From Bradyrhizobium vignae (GTDB lineage: Bacteria > Pseudomonadota > Alphaproteobacteria > Rhizobiales > Xanthobacteraceae), in the NCBI RefSeq assembly GCF_004114425.1, contig NZ_RDQF01000064.1, positions 1-40,628 on the forward strand: DNA of 40,628 nucleotides, given 5' to 3'. Both the position numbers and the translations under genes were made by a program. The notes under the pieces were generated by a model, which was not told the DNA's origin, searched no databases, and saw only the letters and a list, made by a program, of their open reading frames with translations. This document shows, piece after piece, positions 35,313-40,628 of the stretch. How positions within the stretch are numbered: the first letter of the stretch is position 1; each line of letters starts with the position of its first letter.

Positions 35313-38300
35313 TTATTCAGCCGCCTCAGCAAGTGGAATTGCGCGCCGGTCATCGCTCCCATGCTGCGGCGCGGCAGGCTGTTCGGCGGTGCCGGCCTCG
35401 TCCAGGCTCTTCCTGAACCACAGGGCGTAAAGACCCGGCAGGTACAGGAGCGTCAGGAAGGTCGCGACGAACAAGCCGCCCATGATGGTGATCGCCATCG
35501 GGCCCCAGAAGGCCGAGCGCGACAGCGGGATCATGGCGAGGATGGCGGCCAGCGCCGTCAACACCACCGGACGGGCGCGGCGGACGGTCGCTTCCACGAT
35601 CGCCTCGCGCCGGGTCAGGCCGTGGGAGACGTCGGTCTCGATCTGGTCGACCAGGATCACGGTGTTGCGCATGATCATGCCGGCGAGCGCGATCAGGCCG
35701 AGCAGGGCCACGAAGCCGAACGGGGCATTGGCAACGTTGAGGCCGAGCGAGGCACCGACGATGCCGAGCGGCGCGGTCAGGAACACCAGGATCAAGCGCG
35801 AGAAGCTCTGCAGCTGGATCATCAGCAGCGTCAGCATCACCATGACCATCACCGGGAAGAGGATGAAGATCGAGGCATTGCCCTTGGCAGACTCTTCGAA
35901 CGCCCCGCCCGGCTCGATCCGGTAGGCCGGCTCGAGATGATCCTTGATCGCCTTCAGCTTCGGCGTGATCTGGTTGGTGACATCGGGCGCCTGCACGCCG
36001 TCGACGACGTCGGAGCGCACCGTGATCGCCATGTCGCGATTGCGCCGCCACATGATCGGCTCCTCGTGGGAATACTCGATTCTGGCGATCTGCTGCAGCG
36101 GCACAGCGACGCCATTGCGCGAGGTGATGGTGAGATCACCGACACCGCCGAGATCGAGGCGTTCGGAGGGAATCGCACGGGCGACCACGCCGACCTTCTC
36201 GATGCCGTCGCGCACGGTGGTGACCTGCGCGCCCGAGATCAGCATCGCGAGTGCCTGCGAGACGTCCTGCGGGGTCAGTCCCATGGCGCGGGCACGATCC
36301 TGGTCGACGACGAGCTTGAGATAGGGAGACTGCTCGTTCCAGTCGAGCTGGACGTCCTTGACGCTCTTGTTCTGCCGCATGACATCGCGGACCTGATAGG
36401 CGATCTCGCGCACCTTGTTGGCGTCGGGGCCGATCACGCGGAACTGGACGGGGAAGCCGACCGGCGGACCGAAGTTGAAGCGGTCGACGCGCACGCGCGC
36501 CTCGGAGAGGAAACCGTCAGCTGCCGCGTTCTCGATCTTGGCCTTGACGCGCTCGCGCGCTTCGACGCCCTTGGCGACGATGACGATCTCGGCAAAGGCC
36601 TCGTTCGGCAGCTGCGGGTTGAGGCCCAGCCAAAAGCGCGGCGAGCCCTGGCCGACATAGGCGGTGTAGGTTTCGATGTCCTGGTCATCCTTGAGCAGCG
36701 TCTCGGCCTCCTTCACCGCCTTCTCGGTGACGTTGAAGGCGGTACCCTCGGGCAGGCGCAGCTGCAGGAACAGCTCGGGCCGCTCCGACAGCGGGAAGAA
36801 CTGCTGCTGGACATGGCCGAAGCCGACGATCGAAGCAATGAAGACGCCGACGGTCGCGGCCACCACGGTGATGCGATGGTTGACGCACCATTGCACGATG
36901 GCGCGCAGGCCCCGGTACATCCGGGTCTCGTAGACCGCGTGCGGATCATGGTGGTGGTGGGCCTTCATGTCGGGCAGCAGCTTGACGCCGATATAGGGCG
37001 TGAAGATCACCGCCACGAACCAGGAGGCGACCAGCGCGATCGCCACGATCCAGAAGATGCTGCCGGCATATTCGCCGACCGCGGAATTGGCAAAGCCGAT
37101 GGGGAGGAAGCCAGCGGCCGTGACCAGCGTCCCCGTGAGCATCGGAAACGCAGTGGATTCCCAGGCAAAGGACGCCGCGCGCATGCGATCCCAGCCCTGC
37201 TCCATCTTCACCACCATCATCTCGACCGCGATGATGGCGTCGTCGACGAGCAGGCCGAGCGCGATGATCAGCGCGCCGAGCGTGATGCGATGCAGGTCGA
37301 GCGACATCGTGTTCATGACGATGAAGACAATGCCGAGCACCAAGGGCACCGACAGCGCGACCACGATGCCGGTGCGCCAGCCGAGCGCCAGGAACGAGAC
37401 GAACAGCACGATGACGAGCGCCTCCATGAAGGAGTGAACGAACTCGCCGACGGCGTGCTCGACCACCTTGGGCTGGTCGGCGATCAGCTTGACGTCGATG
37501 CCTTGCGGCACGGCCTTCATGAACTCGGCGGTCGCCTTCTCGACCTCCTTGCCGAGATCGAGGATGTTGGCGCCCTTGGCGGTGACGATGCCGATGCCGA
37601 TCGCGGGCTTGCCTTCCTGGCGCACGACGAAGCTCGGCGGATCGACGAAGCCATGGGTGACGGTGGCGATATCGCCGAGACGGAACACGCGGCCGTTGCT
37701 CTCGACCGGGGTCTCGGCGACGGCCTTGGCGCCGTCGAGCGCGCCGGTGACGCGCAGCGGCACGCGTTGCGACGAAGTCTCGACCGTACCGGCCGGCGTC
37801 ACGTTGTTCTGCTTGGCAAGGGAATCGAACAGTGCCTGCGGCGTGATGCCGAGCGTGGCGAGCTTGGCGTGGCTGAACTCGACGAAGATGCGCTCGTCCT
37901 GGTTGCCGTAGACGTCGACCTTGGTCACGCCAGGCACCTTCAACAGGCGCTGACGGAATCCTTCCGAGACCTTCTTGAGCTGGGCATAGTCGGCGCCGTC
38001 GCCGGTCATCATGTACAGGATGGAATCGACGTCGGAGAACTCGTCGTTGACGACGGGTCCGAGAATGCCGGAGGGCAGCTGGCCCTGCACGTCGACCAGC
38101 TTCTTGCGCAGCAGGTAGAAGAGGTAGGGCACGTCCTTCGGCGGCGTGTTGTCGCGGAAGGTGACCTGGAGCGCGGTGAAGGCGGGCTTGGAATAGGTTT
38201 GCACCTTCTCGAAATAGGGCAGCTCCTGGATCTTCTTCTCGATGGGATCGGCGACCTGCGTCTGCATCTCCTGCGCGGTTGCGCCGGGCCAGATCACGGA

Positions 38301-38450
38301 CACGTTGACCACCTTCACCGTGAAGAACGGATCCTCGGCACGGCCGAGCTTCTCATAGGAAAAGAAGCCGGCAACGCCGAGCACGACCATCAGGAAGAGA
38401 ACCAGCGTCGGATGGCTGACGGCCCAGGCCGAAAGGTTGAAGCGCTTCAT
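35313..38450 (-). CDS. RND multidrug efflux inner-membrane pump
   Basis: A 1045-aa proton-driven RND transporter. A membrane helix at about 12-30 is followed by a periplasmic porter loop (about 40-335). The TM4 proton-relay pair is Asp403-Asp404 in GLLVDDAIIAVEMM. A second large periplasmic loop and six more helices complete the usual 12-helix layout. It belongs to the hydrophobe/amphiphile efflux branch rather than the metal-exporting one, judging by the DD pair and general sequence. The ATG at 38450 has GGAGAG upstream; ten extra codons upstream are less supported. It pairs with the adaptor at 38734-39840. No outer-membrane channel gene is in the window. Confidence 0.95.
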   Translation of the reverse strand: MKRFNLSAWAVSHPTLVLFLMVVLGVAGFFSYEKLGRAEDPFFTVKVVNVSVIWPGATAQEMQTQVADPIEKKIQELPYFEKVQTYSKPAFTALQVTFRDNTPPKDVPYLFYLLRKKLVDVQGQLPSGILGPVVNDEFSDVDSILYMMTGDGADYAQLKKVSEGFRQRLLKVPGVTKVDVYGNQDERIFVEFSHAKLATLGITPQALFDSLAKQNNVTPAGTVETSSQRVPLRVTGALDGAKAVAETPVESNGRVFRLGDIATVTHGFVDPPSFVVRQEGKPAIGIGIVTAKGANILDLGKEVEKATAEFMKAVPQGIDVKLIADQPKVVEHAVGEFVHSFMEALVIVLFVSFLALGWRTGIVVALSVPLVLGIVFIVMNTMSLDLHRITLGALIIALGLLVDDAIIAVEMMVVKMEQGWDRMRAASFAWESTAFPMLTGTLVTAAGFLPIGFANSAVGEYAGSIFWIVAIALVASWFVAVIFTPYIGVKLLPDMKAHHHHDPHAVYETRMYRGLRAIVQWCVNHRITVVAATVGVFIASIVGFGHVQQQFFPLSERPELFLQLRLPEGTAFNVTEKAVKEAETLLKDDQDIETYTAYVGQGSPRFWLGLNPQLPNEAFAEIVIVAKGVEARERVKAKIENAAADGFLSEARVRVDRFNFGPPVGFPVQFRVIGPDANKVREIAYQVRDVMRQNKSVKDVQLDWNEQSPYLKLVVDQDRARAMGLTPQDVSQALAMLISGAQVTTVRDGIEKVGVVARAIPSERLDLGGVGDLTITSRNGVAVPLQQIARIEYSHEEPIMWRRNRDMAITVRSDVVDGVQAPDVTNQITPKLKAIKDHLEPAYRIEPGGAFEESAKGNASIFILFPVMVMVMLTLLMIQLQSFSRLILVFLTAPLGIVGASLGLNVANAPFGFVALLGLIALAGMIMRNTVILVDQIETDVSHGLTRREAIVEATVRRARPVVLTALAAILAMIPLSRSAFWGPMAITIMGGLFVATFLTLLYLPGLYALWFRKSLDEAGTAEQPAAPQHGSDDRRAIPLAEAAE

Positions 38451-38505
38451 CGCACTCTCCGAAAGACGATCCAGTTGCAAACAACCACAGCCGCTCTGTT
38501 CGAAC

Positions 38506-38570
38506 CGTCGTCGCGAGGCAGCGAAGCAAATCCAGGGGGCTGGGCAGGTTCTGGATCGCTTCGCCGCTTC
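38506..38570. repeat. Degenerate CGTC-GCGAGGCAGCGAAGCAA repeat copy
   Basis: CCGTCGTCGCGAGGCAGCG, then AAGCAAATCCAGG, faces TTCTGGATCGCTTCGCCGC. A decayed member of the 12544-12662 family, within the adaptor-pump intergenic gap. Confidence 0.5.
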
Positions 38571-38629
38571 AGCCTTTGCTTAGGGACAAAGGCCGAAACT
38601 CACCTCACACGACGGAATTCAATTTCCTT

Positions 38630-38729
38630 GTCATTCCGGGATGGTCCGAAGGACCAGACCCGGAATCTCGAGATTCTCAGGGGCGCAATTGCGCACCGTA
38701 GTTCGCGCTACGCGCGCCCCGAAATGACG
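38630..38729. repeat. GTCATTCCGGG palindromic repeat
   Basis: GTCATTCCGGG on the left faces CGCGCGCCCCGAAATGACGG on the right, with internal GGTCCGAAGGACC, TCTCGAGA and CAATTGCGCAC. Same family as 33728-33854. It lies inside the RND operon, between the adaptor stop (38734) and the pump start (38450). Confidence 0.7.
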
Positions 38730-38733
38730 GAAA

Positions 38734-39840
38734 CTAGAAACTCAGGGACGACACGATCCGCACCCGCTGGCTCGGATCGAGCTTCTGCACGCCGAGGGCG
38801 ACGATCTTGGCGCCCTCTTCGACACCGCCGGTGATGAGCACGTCGTTGCTCTCGTAGGACTTCACCGCGACCGGCCTCAAGGTGACGGAGCCATTGTCGT
38901 CGACAACGAAGAAGGACGGCTTGCCGCCTTCGTTGAACAGCGCCGACAGGGGCAGCCGGGCGACGCGCTCGGTTGCGGCGTCAGACAGCGTCAGCGTCGC
39001 GGTCATGCCGAGCGCGACCTTGTCGTCCGCCTCGGGCAGCGAGAACTTTGCCAGATAGGTGCGCGTGGCCGGGTCGGCGGCCGGCGCGATCTCGCGCAGC
39101 TTGGCCGCATATTTCTTATCCGGCTCGGACCAAAGAGTGACGCTGGCGACGCCCGACTTGGCGCGTCCAACCAGCGTCTCAGGGATCGCGACGACCGCTT
39201 CCTTCTCGGCAAAGCGGGCGACACGGATCGAAGCCTGGCCCGCGGCGACCACCTGGCCGGGCTCGATCAGCGTTGCGGTGACGACGCCGCGGGCGTCGGC
39301 AACAAGCGTCGCGTAGGAAAGGGAATTCTTGGTCAGCTCGACCGAGCGAACGGCGCGATCGAGGCGTGCGCGGGCCTCGTCGGCGGCCGCACGGCTCGAA
39401 TCCAGCTGCGCATCCGTGGTCCAGCCCTTCGCCTTCAGATCCTTGGCGCGCTGCTCGGCGGCAGCGGCCTGGGCCAGCACGCCGGTTGCGGCGGTCTGCT
39501 CCGCTACCGCCTGCTCGGCCTGGAGCTTCAGGTCGACCTCGTCGAGGGTGGCCAGCGGCTGGCCGACCTCGACCGTCTGGCCGACTTCGACCAGGCGCTT
39601 TGCCACCTTGCCGGCGACGCGGAAGCCGAGATCGCTTTCGATCCGCGGCTTGATGGTCCCGACGAAGCTGCGCTCCGGAGTTTCGGCATCATAATGCGCG
39701 GTCGCGACCAGGACCGGCCGTGGAGGCTCGGCCTTCTCGGCGACGGTATCATTGCATCCGGCGAGGCTGGCGGCCATCAGGGCCAGCGACACACCTGCCA
39801 ACAGCCTGGAATAGCTCGACAAAACGGACCGGACGAACAT
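38734..39840 (-). CDS. RND efflux periplasmic adaptor lipoprotein
   Basis: A 368-aa membrane-fusion protein (HlyD/AcrA type). The signal peptide ends in the lipobox LAGC with Cys29 as the lipidated residue. The domain order is membrane-proximal strand (ETPERSFVGTIKPRIESDLGF), lipoyl half (GQTVEVGQPLATLDEVDL), a coiled-coil hairpin (about 100-175, rich in Ala/Glu/Arg/Lys heptads), lipoyl return and beta barrel (about 180-290), and C-terminal membrane-proximal part. It bridges the RND pump and an outer-membrane channel. It is the first gene of the operon, but 283 bp containing repeats lie before the pump gene. Confidence 0.94.
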   Translation of the reverse strand: MFVRSVLSSYSRLLAGVSLALMAASLAGCNDTVAEKAEPPRPVLVATAHYDAETPERSFVGTIKPRIESDLGFRVAGKVAKRLVEVGQTVEVGQPLATLDEVDLKLQAEQAVAEQTAATGVLAQAAAAEQRAKDLKAKGWTTDAQLDSSRAAADEARARLDRAVRSVELTKNSLSYATLVADARGVVTATLIEPGQVVAAGQASIRVARFAEKEAVVAIPETLVGRAKSGVASVTLWSEPDKKYAAKLREIAPAADPATRTYLAKFSLPEADDKVALGMTATLTLSDAATERVARLPLSALFNEGGKPSFFVVDDNGSVTLRPVAVKSYESNDVLITGGVEEGAKIVALGVQKLDPSQRVRIVSSLSF

Positions 39841-39872
39841 CGAAGGACACTCCTAGCATCTCGAATGAGAGG

Positions 39873-39901
39873 AATGTCGACTAATCACTGATAAAAGTCA
39901 A
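39873..39901 (-). promoter_or_regulatory. Candidate promoter of the RND operon
   Basis: On the minus strand TTGACT (39901-39896), a 17-bp spacer and GACATT (39878-39873) lie 33 bp before the adaptor ATG. The -35 is good and the -10 weak. The region is AT-rich and carries an ACTGA/TCAGT dyad (about 39887-39912) that might be the TetR site. The rest of the 39841-40034 gap shows nothing else. Confidence 0.4.
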
Positions 39902-40034
39902 TAATCGTCAGTCATCAGGAAAGTGTGATCATCAAGGCTGGTGAGCGTTTGAGAGGACCGTTGCCAGGCGGGTGCCCGGATGGCGCCTGGACCACCCGTC
40001 ACCCATAAGATCTACGCAGCGGTGGGTTTCGCCC

Positions 40035-40628
40035 TCACCGCTTCTGTTCGCTGAACTCGTGCTTGCTGTCGTGGCCGCCGACGAAGACGAGGGTCCCGGC
40101 GATCAACGGCAGCACCGCGAGCACCAGGAGGCCGGTCGAGGTCTGGCCGGTGGCCTCCTTGACCCAGCCGATCAGATAGGGACCGCCGAAGCCGGCGAGA
40201 TTGCCGATCGAGTTGATCAGGGCGATGGCGCCGGCCGCCGCCGTGCCGGACAGCCAGGCGGTCGGCAGGGTCCAGAACACGCCGAAGCAGCAGAACACGC
40301 CGACCGCGGCCACCGTCAGCACCACCATCGTGAGGGTGGGATCGGTGAGATAGGAGGAGACGCCGAGCGCGACGGCGGTGAGCAGCAGCGGGGCGCCGAC
40401 ATGCATGACGCGCTCGCGGCTCGCATCCGAATGCCGCGCCCACAGGATCATGGCGATGGTGCCGAACAGATAGGGGATCGCGGTGACGAAGCCGGTCTGC
40501 GCGTTGGTGAGGCCGAACGCTTTGACGATCTGTGGCAGCCAGAACTGCATGCCATAGAGCGCACCGACAAAGCCGAAATAGATCAGGCTGAGCGCGATCA
40601 CCTTCGGCGAGGACAAGGCTTCGCCCAG
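40035..40628 (-). CDS. MFS transporter, C-terminal half (truncated by window edge)
   Basis: A reading frame open to the right edge encodes the last 197 residues of a major facilitator superfamily transporter. Five to six membrane helices are visible (for example VIALSLIYFGFVGALYGMQF, then TGFVTAIPYLFGTIAMILW). GMQFWLPQIVKAFGLTNAQTG and WARHSDASRERVMH match the ACS (anion:cation symporter) family, which carries organic anions such as tartrate, galactonate or phthalate. The N-terminal half lies outside the window. The C-terminal tail GGHDSKHEFSEQKR is cytoplasmic. Substrate unknown. Confidence 0.88.
   Translation of the reverse strand: MGEALSSPKVIALSLIYFGFVGALYGMQFWLPQIVKAFGLTNAQTGFVTAIPYLFGTIAMILWARHSDASRERVMHVGAPLLLTAVALGVSSYLTDPTLTMVVLTVAAVGVFCCFGVFWTLPTAWLSGTAAAGAIALINSIGNLAGFGGPYLIGWVKEATGQTSTGLLVLAVLPLIAGTLVFVGGHDSKHEFSEQKR

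Noticed and set aside
35244..38834. A 1196-codon open frame on the plus strand opposite the RND pump
   Set aside because: Its protein is low-complexity (Asp/His/Arg/Leu-rich), typical of the antisense frame of a GC-rich gene. The minus frame encodes a canonical RND transporter.

Overview
The window is high-GC DNA with close-packed, same-strand operons and intergenic gaps filled by palindromic repeats. Gene content and repeat types suggest a Bradyrhizobium-like member of the Nitrobacteraceae (Alphaproteobacteria). Indicators are the glp ABC operon order known from rhizobia, a long-form isocitrate lyase beside a RamB/ScfR-type regulator, and intergenic repeats beginning CGTCATTGCGAG, CGTCATTCCGG and GATCCGGAAAAGTG. 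It reads as a chromosomal segment. No rRNA, tRNA, CRISPR array, transposase or phage gene was seen.

Layout. 1-4457: a truncated gene, a membrane-anchored hypothetical, then a small DUF4170-type gene downstream of aceA (isocitrate lyase), with a divergent short-chain acyl-CoA-type regulator. 4540-12520: mostly single genes: a small alpha-beta barrel protein, a secreted HELLH protein, a protein with a histone-H1-like tail, a TPR protein, the membrane protease HtpX, a small gene broken by two frameshifts, a lytic transglycosylase, a DUF1993 protein and an Old Yellow Enzyme. 12733-15850: a TetR gene divergent from an orphan LivK-type binding protein and a Rieske oxygenase, with a 20-bp palindrome between them.

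15931-26199 is a glycerol-3-phosphate uptake and oxidation locus: glpD-glpS-glpT-glpP-glpQ-glpU-glpV on the minus strand, with glpR and a HAD phosphatase upstream. A Phd/VapC-type toxin-antitoxin pair lies between glpR and glpD on the opposite strand. The transporter should bring in glycerol-3-phosphate or a related polyol phosphate, GlpD oxidises it to dihydroxyacetone phosphate, and GlpR probably acts at an array of CTTTCGT boxes before glpD. The two ATPases carry complementary defects, which predicts one working and one degenerate ATP site.

26378-33565: an exported NTF2-like protein, a 63-aa protein, then a fatty-acid beta-oxidation operon fadE-fadI-fadJ followed by a YciA-type acyl-CoA thioesterase. 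Its acetyl-CoA product would need the glyoxylate shunt enzyme encoded at the left end. 33874-40628: a flavin reductase-like protein, an RND efflux system (lipoprotein adaptor, inner-membrane pump, TetR regulator at the 3' end) and the C-terminal half of an MFS transporter running off the right edge.

The most notable points are the complementary GlpS/GlpT ATPases, the toxin-antitoxin cassette inside the glp locus, helically phased operator boxes before glpD, a RamB-like site before aceA, and a palindromic operator controlling an unusual binding-protein/Rieske pair. All function calls come from reading motifs; no database search was run.
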